In this document: positions 51,976 through 60,198 of the stretch, piece after piece | Numbering within the stretch: position 1 is the first letter of the stretch | Layout of the letters: each line of letters starts with the position of its first letter | Assembly (NCBI GenBank): GCA_964655525.1 | Contig: CAZZNE010000020.1 | Location: 1 to 64,000 of the forward strand | Length of the DNA stretch: 64,000 bases | Source: DLAJ01 sp964655525 | GTDB taxonomy: Bacteria > Bacillota > Clostridia > Lachnospirales > Lachnospiraceae | Direction of reading: 5' to 3' | The notes under the pieces: generated by a model | What the model was told of the DNA's origin: nothing | What the model saw: only the letters and a program-made list of their open reading frames with translations | The model's database searches: none | Translations under genes and position numbers: made by a program

Positions 51976-53064
51976 CTAATAAACCGCTTCCGGTTGGCTT
52001 AGACCATTATATGTCGCCTGAAACCGAAAGACACTCATCGGCGTGCCGTGATTTGTCATGTAATAACAGTCATCTATTTGCTCGATGTAATAGGGAATCC
52101 CCTGCAAACCATACTCCACACTCAGATTTTCATAATTTCCCTCACACAATCCGCAGAGATCATTTGTCCGGATGAATACGGCCCCTTCCTGCCTGCCATA
52201 CAAATCACATGCCACCGTAATATAGAAACTGTCCTCAATCATCTTCACACACGCCATTCCGGCAATTTCATCCGATACCGGATAGCGCTGTAACACTTTA
52301 AAAGAATTTTTATCAACCAACAGCATATATCCGTTTGTGCCTGACACAAACAAAATCATATTTCCCATCATAGTAAATGAACGTATATAATAGTTGTCCA
52401 ATTCACAGATCTTGCGCACTTCCTGAATACACATCCGACCGGATACAGAATCCCGCTTTAATATATACATTTCTCCCGTCATAGAACTCCATACAAAAAA
52501 ACTGTCTGTCTCATCATCATATTTTATATCATGAGGCCGAATCCCAATCTGTTCAAAACACTGTGTATTCTCAAACCTTCCGTTCATTCGTTCAAATACC
52601 AGTACCCTGTTGTTATCCGTATCAACAACCAGCCAGACCTCACCATTCCCCGCTATCGCATGCGGACGGTTCATGCCTCCTGCCATAACCTGCCAGTCTT
52701 TGACCGGCTTATTTGGATTTTGGGTATAAAGCACCTGATCGTGATAAGTGTCTACTATAAAATAATACCCTCTCTGCCTGATATATTGTGAAGGGACTTT
52801 CAATTCCTGATAAGCATTGACCGGATTTTCATAGTAAATGTCAATAACCGGAAGTCTTTTTGCAGGCAGCATCCCCATATCCGTAATGATAATCTGCCCG
52901 TTCTCCTCCTCCGGATGTTCGGATATGTTTTGCACTTCGCATTCACCCGGTTCCTTTGCCATACTGATACCGGATAGGGCATATAACTCCAGCAAAGCAA
53001 GCGCTGCCCCCATGAGTAGCCTGCTCCATCCTTCTTTTTTTGTACTTTTCGAATAGATATTCAT
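51976..53064 (-). CDS. Secreted beta-propeller-like protein
   Basis: A protein of about 362 residues with an N-terminal signal or anchor helix (SRLLMGAALALLELYALSGI) and a chain of beta repeats (YYFIVDTYHDQVLYTQNPNK; IAGNGEVWLVVDTDNNRVLV; MIEDSFYITVACDLYGRQEG) resembling NHL/YVTN propeller blades. No catalytic motif is seen. The ATG at 53064 is used although its ribosome-binding site is weak. It lies 32 bases after the frameshifted gene, on the same strand, so it is probably co-transcribed from the sigma-D promoter at 53765. It may bind a glycan or surface polymer; this is inference. Confidence 0.75.
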   Translation of the reverse strand: MNIYSKSTKKEGWSRLLMGAALALLELYALSGISMAKEPGECEVQNISEHPEEENGQIIITDMGMLPAKRLPVIDIYYENPVNAYQELKVPSQYIRQRGYYFIVDTYHDQVLYTQNPNKPVKDWQVMAGGMNRPHAIAGNGEVWLVVDTDNNRVLVFERMNGRFENTQCFEQIGIRPHDIKYDDETDSFFVWSSMTGEMYILKRDSVSGRMCIQEVRKICELDNYYIRSFTMMGNMILFVSGTNGYMLLVDKNSFKVLQRYPVSDEIAGMACVKMIEDSFYITVACDLYGRQEGAVFIRTNDLCGLCEGNYENLSVEYGLQGIPYYIEQIDDCYYMTNHGTPMSVFRFQATYNGLSQPEAVY

Positions 53065-53096
53065 TCGCTTTCGTATCCTTCCCGCCGTCAAGAACG

Positions 53097-53743
53097 TTAT
53101 TCATTCTGTATTATGTACAACTCCTTAAGACTTTCTATTTTATTCTGCCGTTTATTCATTGCATTCGACACGGTCGGATTGATGTCCTTCCATGTCAGTT
53201 CCGTGCCCCTTTCCTTACACTTGACCAATACGTCATATAGCGAATTAACCTCTATAGCATGTTTACTAGAAAAGTAATTTTTTGCCAAAAATTTAGAGTG
53301 CCCATCATCCGACATAAAATAGTGGTATCCTTTTTTCATTGCCATATAGAGCGATCGGATCTCGCCAAGACTTTCCCTTCTATCCGAATATTCGTAAATG
53401 TCTTCATTATCAGGAAATTCATAAAGGTTGATCCGCTCGTACGCATCCAAAAAGTATTCTTTATATTCCTCTTTATCCATATCGCTGCACAGATAATCCT
53501 CGTAGCGGACAATCATAATCTGACCGGACTGTAACAATTGAACCAAATATCGATTCTGACACAGTTCCGTCTCCGCAACAAACTCATGCATGACGGGCTG
53601 CATTTCCATCTCATTCAATATGCGCAAAAAAAAAGGCTGTGCTCCGGCTTCGGGCTCTCAAAGGAATCCGAAAGGCGCAAAATCTCCACCTCAGGAATCT
53701 CTTTCTCTCCGTTATAGAATACCACGCACTTCATCGCCGGCAT
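53097..53743 (-). CDS. Sigma-D-controlled gene interrupted at a nine-T tract (unrecognised; PIN-like hints)
   Basis: Two frames meet in a run of nine T (A at 53626-53634 on the plus strand). The upstream frame starts MPAMKCVVFYNGEKEIPEVE at 53743 and stops (53615) just after SLFFCAY. The downstream frame, after a one-base shift, reads RILNEMEMQPVMHEFVAETE and goes on for 176 residues. One more T, two fewer, or a -1 slip would join them into a protein of about 215 residues. The joined protein has no recognised family; MSDDGHSKFLAKNYFSSKHA with SLYDVLVKCKER recalls PIN domains. A perfect sigma-D promoter lies 22 bases upstream, so a role in motility is likely. Assembly error, true pseudogene, phase variation or transcript slippage are all possible. 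Confidence 0.7.
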
Positions 53744-53764
53744 CGGACACAAGCGTATCGTCCT

Positions 53765-53791
53765 ATATCGGCATCTTTCGGAAGCGTTTTA
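53765..53791 (-). promoter_or_regulatory. Perfect sigma-D promoter
   Basis: TAAA (53788-53791), exactly 15 bases, GCCGATAT (53765-53772) on the minus strand. The expected transcript start is only about 15 bases before the first ATG of the frameshifted gene, giving a very short leader. Confidence 0.88.
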
Positions 53792-53898
53792 TTCCTTCCC
53801 AGTTCCTGCCCTATTCATTTACCCTTCATGTAAGAAAATCCGACAGAAACTGTCTGAATGTGCGAACGCACATAGTTTAGAATTTCTTAGATAGTTTT

Positions 53899-53927
53899 AT
53901 ATTAGAAAATGCAGACGCATTTGTCAA
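53899..53927 (-). promoter_or_regulatory. Vegetative promoter upstream of the sigma-D gene
   Basis: TTGACA (53922-53927), 17 bases, TAATAT (53899-53904) on the minus strand. Between it and the sigma-D promoter is the hairpin ATGTGC-GTTC-GCACAT (about 53857-53872). Confidence 0.7.
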
Positions 53928-54082
53928 TTGCTTTTAATAACTTTAATAGCAGAAACACTATCTGCCTGTTTTCTTTATCCAAAACCAGAGACATATCGCT
54001 CTTGCTAACTACACATTGATATTTTACGTAAAATTAACACCGCTCGCAGTGCAGACCAAAAGAAAACCTCAAGTCGCACATA

Positions 54083-54595
54083 TCATATGCCCATCTTCTC
54101 TACAATCATCCTCAATACCTTTTCCGGATTATTTTCACCGTAATTCTCTATGACAATATCTGACTGCTTCGGTTCCTCAAAATCCATATTGATTCCCATC
54201 ACATTTTCTACTTCATTTCTCAGTGCCCTGGAATACAGCTGCTTCTGATCTCTGTGGATCAGCTCCTCGATCGGCACTTTCAAATAAATCTCCCGATAAT
54301 CCGGGATTTCATTTCTGTTCCATTCACGGCATTCATCAAACATGGCGATCACACAGATGACCACATCAATTCCCTGCTGATTCAGCATTCTGCATAACCT
54401 TCCATGCTGATACGCCAGTTTCTTGCGTCCTTCTAATGTATAATCTCCTGCCTGATATACCTCACGAAGAATGTCGCCATCCAAAAATACCACATTACTC
54501 TTTATTTGTAATAGGTATTGATATAAGCTCTTTCCAATCGTTGTCTTTCCTGCTCCCGAAAGTCCGGTGATCCAATAAGTTGTTCCCTGGTTCAT
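54083..54595 (-). CDS. APS-kinase-like P-loop kinase
   Basis: A 170-residue kinase of the adenylyl-sulfate kinase fold. The P-loop is GLSGAGKTTIGKSLYQYL (residues 11-19), FLDGDILREV (about 38-47) holds the DGD motif of that family, and a lid segment follows (RDQKQLYSRALRNEVENVMG). No ATP sulfurylase or sulfotransferase is in the window, so sulfate activation is not supported by context. In a phosphonate or glycan locus such proteins may phosphorylate an alcohol, for example hydroxyethylphosphonate or a polymer precursor; that is inference. It is three bases after the nucleotidyltransferase gene and the last gene of the operon. Confidence 0.82.
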   Translation of the reverse strand: MNQGTTYWITGLSGAGKTTIGKSLYQYLLQIKSNVVFLDGDILREVYQAGDYTLEGRKKLAYQHGRLCRMLNQQGIDVVICVIAMFDECREWNRNEIPDYREIYLKVPIEELIHRDQKQLYSRALRNEVENVMGINMDFEEPKQSDIVIENYGENNPEKVLRMIVEKMGI

Positions 54596-54598
54596 CTG

Positions 54599-55312
54599 TT
54601 ACTCCTCCATTGATAATATAGAGATGATCCTCTCCCTGTCGTCCAGCGTATCGATCTCCCCACATAACTCACCTTTTATATCAAGCGGCTTTATCGCACA
54701 TCTGTCAGAAACTTCATTCAATGCAGCTTCTGCATAGCACGTTACCCTGCCCTGCCGACAGAATTCCCTAATCTCTTCCAGCCAGATAAGCCAGTCGTTC
54801 CGTAATAATTTATAGAAAGGCTGCGCGGCAGCCGCATGCTCAAAAAACTCGACCCCCACTTTCACGATCCTGCCATCGGATATGACCGCCTTAAAGTCCT
54901 TTTCAGGAAGTTCCGCTGCCTGATCCACCGCCACGCAGCTTTCCTTTGTCTCCAAAAGTTTTCTTAATACAGAGTCCTCAAACACCAAGTCCCCATGCAG
55001 CAGCAGAATGTCGTCCTCTAAATGAGACTCCGCCAGATAAATGGAATAAATATAATTTGTGGTCTCATATTTTTTATTTTCAACATAGGTTATATTCATA
55101 CTCCCGGCGATCTGATTCGTGTATTCCATCAAAACATTGCTGCAATATCCCGTTGTCATCACCACATCACGGATTCCTGCCTTGTCAAGCTGCCTCAACT
55201 GCCTGCTCAATATGGTATCCGCACCGTTCAGACGCGTCATACATTTGGGATGATCCCGGGTCTCCTCTCCCATTCTGGAACCCATGCCGGAGTTCAAAAT
55301 CAATGCTTTCAT
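54599..55312 (-). CDS. LicC/PntC-like nucleotidyltransferase
   Basis: A 237-residue sugar-phosphate-type nucleotidyltransferase: MKALILNSGMGSRMGEETRD then HPKCMTRLNG gives the G-x-G-x-R-x10-12-P-K nucleotide motif. ILLLHGDLVFEDSVLRKLLE carries the metal-binding aspartate. LicC makes CDP-choline and PntC makes CMP-2-aminoethylphosphonate; here the neighbouring genes suggest a phosphonate substrate. The ATG at 55312 (GGAAGG 11 bases upstream) is preferred to a TTG 13 codons earlier. Confidence 0.82.
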   Translation of the reverse strand: MKALILNSGMGSRMGEETRDHPKCMTRLNGADTILSRQLRQLDKAGIRDVVMTTGYCSNVLMEYTNQIAGSMNITYVENKKYETTNYIYSIYLAESHLEDDILLLHGDLVFEDSVLRKLLETKESCVAVDQAAELPEKDFKAVISDGRIVKVGVEFFEHAAAAQPFYKLLRNDWLIWLEEIREFCRQGRVTCYAEAALNEVSDRCAIKPLDIKGELCGEIDTLDDRERIISILSMEE

Positions 55313-55375
55313 CTGCCAATTATCCTTCCGATATATCCGTTGTCCCTTCAAAATATCTGTTATCCGTTCAGACGA

Positions 55376-56497
55376 TCAGGTACACTGTCTTAAATAATCC
55401 ATAAAACGTTCTTTGTTTTCCTGTGCCGTCGTTGTAGGCCGTCCCAGATCCGTCCGCGAACTTATATTACATTTCACTTCAATAAACATTAATTCGCCAC
55501 TTGATTTTGCTTCCGATAACACCGCTGCCAATTCTTCTTCATTGCAAACAGATTTCTGTACCGGATAACCGCATCCTTTCGCAATTTGGACAAAATCAAC
55601 ATTTCCGCCGACCGTGGGCATTCCCCCTACTGTCTCATGTGACTCATTATTGATCAAAATATGCACCATGTTACCCGGTTTGTTCGTTCCTATCAGTGCC
55701 ATTGCACCCATATGCATAAGCGCCGCGCCGTCCCCGTCCACACACCATACTCTGGTATTCGGCTTATTTAACGCGATTCCCAGCGCAATGGAAGAACTGT
55801 GCCCCATAGAACCGACCGTGAGAAAGTCCCGCTGATGACCCTGCCCCTTCCGTTCCCTGATCTCAAACAATTCCCTGGACGCTTTTCCGGTCGTTGATAT
55901 GATCAGATCCTCTCCTGCCGTATCTACAATTTTTTCTATTACATCTTCTCTTACTAAAAGATTATCATTCAGATAATCTATCTTGCTTTCCTTTTCAAAT
56001 GCCGCCTTCTTTACGATAAACGCCACGCTCTTCCCCTGTGCCAGTGATCTGTCAAAGGTCTCCATGGCATCTGCAATTTCCTCCGGCGTTGTTTCCCACG
56101 TAAGGATCATATACTCCATATCGAGGTCATGGCATAATGTCTCTGTGATCTCTCCCTGATAAATATGCTGCGGTTCGTCATGTACCCCCGGTTCTCCCCT
56201 CCATCCGACAATAAAAATGCAAGGAATTCCATACACTTTCGGATGCAGCAGTGACGCGGACGGGTTTACAATGTTTCCCAAGCCGCTGTTCTGCAGATAC
56301 ACAACCGGAACTTCGCCTGTCGCAAGATAATATCCTGCCGCCAGTCCTACACAGTTTCCCTCATTTGCCGCGATCAGATGACGTTTTCCGATTCCTTCTT
56401 TTCTCATCAGATGATTGCACAGTTCTTTGAGCTGGGAGTCCGGAACCCCAGTAAAAAAATCTTTTTTTATGATTTCCAGCAGGTCACTGACTTTCAT
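55376..56497 (-). CDS. Phosphonopyruvate decarboxylase
   Basis: A 373-residue thiamine-diphosphate enzyme that turns phosphonopyruvate into phosphonoacetaldehyde, pulling the unfavourable mutase step. The N-terminus KVSDLLEIIKKDFFTGVPDS and AANEGNCVGLAAGYYLATGE are typical, as is the ThDP-binding WCVDGDGAALMHMGAMALIG ... NNESHETVGGMPT. The ATG at 56497 (GGGAG eight bases upstream) lies inside the dehydrogenase gene, a 14-base overlap, showing tight coupling. The mutase lies two genes upstream. Length as in the family. Confidence 0.93.
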   Translation of the reverse strand: MKVSDLLEIIKKDFFTGVPDSQLKELCNHLMRKEGIGKRHLIAANEGNCVGLAAGYYLATGEVPVVYLQNSGLGNIVNPSASLLHPKVYGIPCIFIVGWRGEPGVHDEPQHIYQGEITETLCHDLDMEYMILTWETTPEEIADAMETFDRSLAQGKSVAFIVKKAAFEKESKIDYLNDNLLVREDVIEKIVDTAGEDLIISTTGKASRELFEIRERKGQGHQRDFLTVGSMGHSSSIALGIALNKPNTRVWCVDGDGAALMHMGAMALIGTNKPGNMVHILINNESHETVGGMPTVGGNVDFVQIAKGCGYPVQKSVCNEEELAAVLSEAKSSGELMFIEVKCNISSRTDLGRPTTTAQENKERFMDYLRQCT

Positions 56498-57599
56498 CCC
56501 CCATTCTCCCTTCCGACAGCATGACATAAATTTCTCTGATGGTATCCTGTGAGAAATCAACCGGATGATTTTTCAGTCTTTCCTCATTCACGGACTCCGT
56601 CAATATCTTCAGATCCTCTTTCGTAACCGGCACCTTTAGCCACATATCCAGCTCTTTTAAAAGCCCGCGGTAAGACCGGACAGCCTCTTTTGCAGAGGCA
56701 CACCCCCACAGGCCCGCAAGTTGCTCCAGAGAGCCAAGCAATGCTTCGTTTTTTTCACACTCCGCCTGTATCAGGGTCTGCTCCCACACAAAAGCCAGAT
56801 TCAATGCCGCAGCCTGTCCATGCGGAATCCTGTAAAGCTTTGTCAGCTTATAGCTCATTGCATGCGCTGCCGTCGTTTTCGAAATGTTGATTGCTTTTCC
56901 GGCACAATAGGATGCCGACAACATCTGCTTTGCCGCTTTCGCATCCCCTGTAAGATAAGACTTATAATGGTCCAATATCGTTTGCAGTGCTTCCCCTGCA
57001 TATTCCCTGCTTTCTTCCGTGGCATTCACCGCCCAGAACGACTCCACGCAGTGGCATATGGCATCCAGCATCGTTGCTTTTTTCTGATCAGGCGGCAGTG
57101 TCGCCAGAATGGTGCTTTCCAAAAATACGACATCAGGAATGCAGGACGGATTCCCGACAGACTGCTTCTCTCCCTCATAGTAAATGACCGCAAAACTCGT
57201 TGCCTCACTTCCCGTTCCTGCTGTTGTTGGCATCGCAAAAAACGGAATGTCGTTTGGCACGATCGTCTGTTGCAAGAAACTCACCGCGGGATCCATGTTC
57301 GCAAAAGCCTTTACACATTTTCCGACATCCATTGCGCTCCCGCCGCCGACCGCCATCACGGCGTCACAGTGATTCTCCCTGAAACAGGATACCGCCTGAA
57401 CAACACTTTCATAGGAAGGATTCGGCTCAAACTCCTGAAATACCGCTGCAACATGCTTATCCGAGAAAAAGCACTGACCCACCGGTGTTTTCGCAACATG
57501 CCTTCCGCAGATTAAAAGAATCCTCGATAGATTCCTGTCCTCTACAATTTCCTGAAACGCATCATATACATGTTCTGAGATCACTTTCTGCTCTTTCAT
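56484..57599 (-). CDS. Iron-containing alcohol dehydrogenase (phosphonoacetaldehyde reductase-like)
   Basis: A 371-residue group III alcohol dehydrogenase. NAD(P) motif: MAVGGGSAMDVGKCVKAFAN. Metal ligands: D and H in MLDAICHCVESFWAV, H in TTAAHAMSYKL and H in YRIPHGQAAALN. Between the mutase and the decarboxylase, it is best read as the reductase of phosphonoacetaldehyde to 2-hydroxyethylphosphonate, the role of PhpC-type enzymes in phosphinothricin and related pathways. No aminotransferase for 2-aminoethylphosphonate lies beside it, which argues for the hydroxy product. It begins 30 bases after the mutase stop. Confidence 0.9.
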   Translation of the reverse strand: MKEQKVISEHVYDAFQEIVEDRNLSRILLICGRHVAKTPVGQCFFSDKHVAAVFQEFEPNPSYESVVQAVSCFRENHCDAVMAVGGGSAMDVGKCVKAFANMDPAVSFLQQTIVPNDIPFFAMPTTAGTGSEATSFAVIYYEGEKQSVGNPSCIPDVVFLESTILATLPPDQKKATMLDAICHCVESFWAVNATEESREYAGEALQTILDHYKSYLTGDAKAAKQMLSASYCAGKAINISKTTAAHAMSYKLTKLYRIPHGQAAALNLAFVWEQTLIQAECEKNEALLGSLEQLAGLWGCASAKEAVRSYRGLLKELDMWLKVPVTKEDLKILTESVNEERLKNHPVDFSQDTIREIYVMLSEGRMGDESQ

Positions 57600-57629
57600 G
57601 AATCTGTTTTTGCCTCCCGATCCGGCTTC

Positions 57630-58928
57630 TTACTCTTCGTTCGGTATCAATGTCAGAATTTCCTTAATCGACATGCACATCTCATCCGCTTCTTTTGCCC
57701 TATGGTTTCGCAAAATTGTCTCCGCCGTCTTCTTCATTGCCGGGAATCCGCTTCTTGTGAGCTGGTTCGCATAAATGATAATATTAACGCCTCTGTCTTT
57801 GAACTCCTGTTTCGTTACAGCATGAAAAGCGGTTGGCACTACCACCAGCGGCGTGCTTTTATCCCCTACGCGGAATTTTTCCACAAATTCAAAAATCTCC
57901 GCAGGGTCTTCTTTTCTGGAATGGATCATGATGCCGTCAGCACCGGCCTTTACAAATGCAAACGCTCTATTGAGCGCATCCTCCATCCCGCGTTCCAAGA
58001 TCAGGCTTTCTATTCTCGCTATGATCATGAATTCTTTGGTCTTCTGCGCCCGCTTTCCCGCCGCAATCTTCTGGCAGAAGTGTTCGACGGTATCCTGCGA
58101 CTGTTCCACCTCCGTCCCAAACAAAGAATTCTTCTTGAGTCCGGTTTTATCCTCAATGATGACTGCCGATACCCCGATACGCTCCAATGTCTTTACATTA
58201 TATACAAAGTGCTCGATCAGTCCGCCCGTATCGCCGTCTAAAATGATCGGCTTCGTTGTCACCTCCATGATGTCGTCAATCGTCCTCAGTCTGGATGACA
58301 TATCCACGAGTTCAATATCCGGTTTTCCTTTTGCCGTGGAGTCGCACAGACTGGATACCCACATCGCGTCAAACTGATACGTCCTTCCGTCCTGTAAAAC
58401 CGTCGTTTTTTCCGCGATCAGTCCCGTGATCCCGCTGTGCGCCTCGATCGCAGTGATCGTCTGTTTCATATCGATCAGTTTACGCAGCCTTCCCCGCCGG
58501 ATATCGGGGATCGACAACTGATACCTTGCGTTCTGTTCCAGCTGTAAATAATTCTCGTTGTTAGCATAAGGGAATTCGATCAGTTCTCCTCCGTACTCTC
58601 CAAGGACAGAAAGAACCTCTTCCCGAATCGGTTTTTGGAATCCCTCGCGCCAGTCATCCCCATGCACGACATAATCAGGTTTCCATTTCCTTAAATTCTC
58701 GGCATAGCTTAGTTTTTCCTGCGGAACCACTTTCGCCACTCCGTTAATATGCGCTATGATATTGGCTCTCTCCTCATAGGACAGGAGTGGAAAACGCTTA
58801 TAGCTGCTTACTGCCTCATCGGACAGCACCCCGATCATCAGCTCTCCATAGGCTGCCGCCTTATCAATGATCGCCAGATGACCGCTGTGTATCACGTCGG
58901 TACTGAAACACATGTATACGGTTTTCAT
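57630..58928 (-). CDS. Fused cytidylyltransferase / phosphoenolpyruvate phosphomutase
   Basis: A 432-residue fusion. Residues 1-135 are a TagD-like nucleotidyltransferase: STDVIHSGHLAIIDKAAAYG (HxGH at 14-17) and VVHGDDWREG. Residues 145-432 are PEP mutase: LDGDTGG at 230-236 and EDKTGLKKNS at 259-268, the EDKx5NS signature that separates PEP mutase from isocitrate-lyase relatives. The mutase makes the C-P bond of phosphonopyruvate; the first domain may activate the finished phosphonate with CTP. Together with the LicC-like protein, two nucleotidyltransferases are present, an apparent redundancy. It is the first gene of mutase-dehydrogenase-decarboxylase. Confidence 0.93.
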   Translation of the reverse strand: MKTVYMCFSTDVIHSGHLAIIDKAAAYGELMIGVLSDEAVSSYKRFPLLSYEERANIIAHINGVAKVVPQEKLSYAENLRKWKPDYVVHGDDWREGFQKPIREEVLSVLGEYGGELIEFPYANNENYLQLEQNARYQLSIPDIRRGRLRKLIDMKQTITAIEAHSGITGLIAEKTTVLQDGRTYQFDAMWVSSLCDSTAKGKPDIELVDMSSRLRTIDDIMEVTTKPIILDGDTGGLIEHFVYNVKTLERIGVSAVIIEDKTGLKKNSLFGTEVEQSQDTVEHFCQKIAAGKRAQKTKEFMIIARIESLILERGMEDALNRAFAFVKAGADGIMIHSRKEDPAEIFEFVEKFRVGDKSTPLVVVPTAFHAVTKQEFKDRGVNIIIYANQLTRSGFPAMKKTAETILRNHRAKEADEMCMSIKEILTLIPNEE

Positions 58929-58945
58929 ATTTGTTCTCCCCCCAG

Positions 58946-60052
58946 CTAAATCACACTACTTTTAGCGAAGTCCATTATGATATGAACAATCTGCCTGCTT
59001 GCAGTCCCGTCTCCATATGGATTGATTGCATGGCTCATCCGCATATATTCGGTTTCATCATCTAATAACAATTTGAAATTATCGTATATGGAATCTTCAT
59101 TGGTGCCTACCAACTTCAACGTTCCGGCTTCAATTCCTTCCGGCCGCTCCGTAGTATCCCGCATTACCAAAACCGGCTTGCCAAGTGACGGCGCCTCCTC
59201 CTGTATCCCACCACTATCTGTTAAAACAAGATAGCTGTTTGCCAAAAAATTATGAAAATCAATCACATCCAGCGGCTCAATAATTTGAATTCTGTCACTA
59301 CGCAACTCCTCATGCGCGATTTCTCTGACAAGCGGATTCATATGAATCGGGTAGATGGCCTTTACATCTGCATATTCATCGATAATTCGACGGATTGCCC
59401 GGAACATCTGTCGCATAGGCGCACCGAGATTTTCTCTCCGATGCGCTGTAATAAGAATCATCCTACTGTCTTTTGCCCACGAAAGCCATTCATGTGTATA
59501 CTTCGGATTCACTGTCGTCTTCAACGCGTCAATTGCAGTATTCCCCGTTACAAAAATAGAGCTCTCGTCCTTACCTTCATTGATCAGATTCTGTTTTGCC
59601 AACTGTGTCGGTGCAAAATTAATTTTAGAAACAATACTAACCGCCTGACGGTTAAATTCTTCAGGATAAGGTGAATATAAATTATGTGTTCTCAATCCCG
59701 CCTCTACATGTCCGACCGGAATACCCAGATAAAAACACGCAAGTGCACTTGCAAATGTCGTTGTAGTATCCCCATGAACCAAACATATATCAGGTCTTTC
59801 TTTCTCCAATATTTCCTTTTCTTGCCTTAATATATTTACAGTAATATCAAATAGCGTCTGACGCTCCTGCATAATTTTGAGATCATAATCCGGCACGACG
59901 TTAAATGCATCCAAGACCTGCTGAAGCATTTCCCGATGCTGTCCCGTAACACATACCCGTGTGTCTATCTCTGTATGTTTTTTTAATTCCGTTATAATCG
60001 GACACATTTTTATTGCTTCTGGCCGTGTCCCAAAGACCAGCATAACCTTCAT
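58946..60052 (-). CDS. wecB: UDP-N-acetylglucosamine 2-epimerase
   Basis: A 368-residue non-hydrolysing epimerase that makes UDP-ManNAc for teichoic-acid-like or capsular polymers. Motifs: MKVMLVFGTRPEAIKMCPII, VHGDTTTTFASALACFYLGI, VGHVEAGLRTHNLYSPYPEE, and LTDSGGIQEEAPSLGKPVLV followed by MRDTTERPEG. It ends 17 bases before the mutase starts. Upstream a 146-base gap separates it from the radical SAM gene. Length normal. Confidence 0.94.
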   Translation of the reverse strand: MKVMLVFGTRPEAIKMCPIITELKKHTEIDTRVCVTGQHREMLQQVLDAFNVVPDYDLKIMQERQTLFDITVNILRQEKEILEKERPDICLVHGDTTTTFASALACFYLGIPVGHVEAGLRTHNLYSPYPEEFNRQAVSIVSKINFAPTQLAKQNLINEGKDESSIFVTGNTAIDALKTTVNPKYTHEWLSWAKDSRMILITAHRRENLGAPMRQMFRAIRRIIDEYADVKAIYPIHMNPLVREIAHEELRSDRIQIIEPLDVIDFHNFLANSYLVLTDSGGIQEEAPSLGKPVLVMRDTTERPEGIEAGTLKLVGTNEDSIYDNFKLLLDDETEYMRMSHAINPYGDGTASRQIVHIIMDFAKSSVI

Positions 60053-60198
60053 TCTCTCTTCCTCTCATCCATCCGTATTTTAGTATCATTCAGGAAAAAG
60101 CTTATCCCGGCATATGTCTACATCATTTGTCCGCTGTAATAAACCTCCGCTTCCCAAACCATATAAGATGACGTCCAAATTTACATAATAACTGCATG

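Larger units (their letters stand above)
53744..54082. other. Intergenic region between motility and phosphonate loci
   Basis: 339 bases without a convincing gene. It contains the two promoters above, the hairpin, and an AT-rich stretch (53930-54050) with no recognisable terminator for the kinase gene on its right. It is the boundary between the flagellar block and the surface-polymer block. Confidence 0.7.

Noticed and set aside
53857..53872. ATGTGCGTTCGCACAT palindrome as a LexA (SOS) box
   Set aside because: It resembles but does not match the Firmicute box CGAAC-N4-GTTCG; kept only as a hairpin.
60053..60198. Possible 24-codon remnant gene between radical SAM and wecB
   Set aside because: Too short, no ribosome-binding site or family likeness that can be supported.
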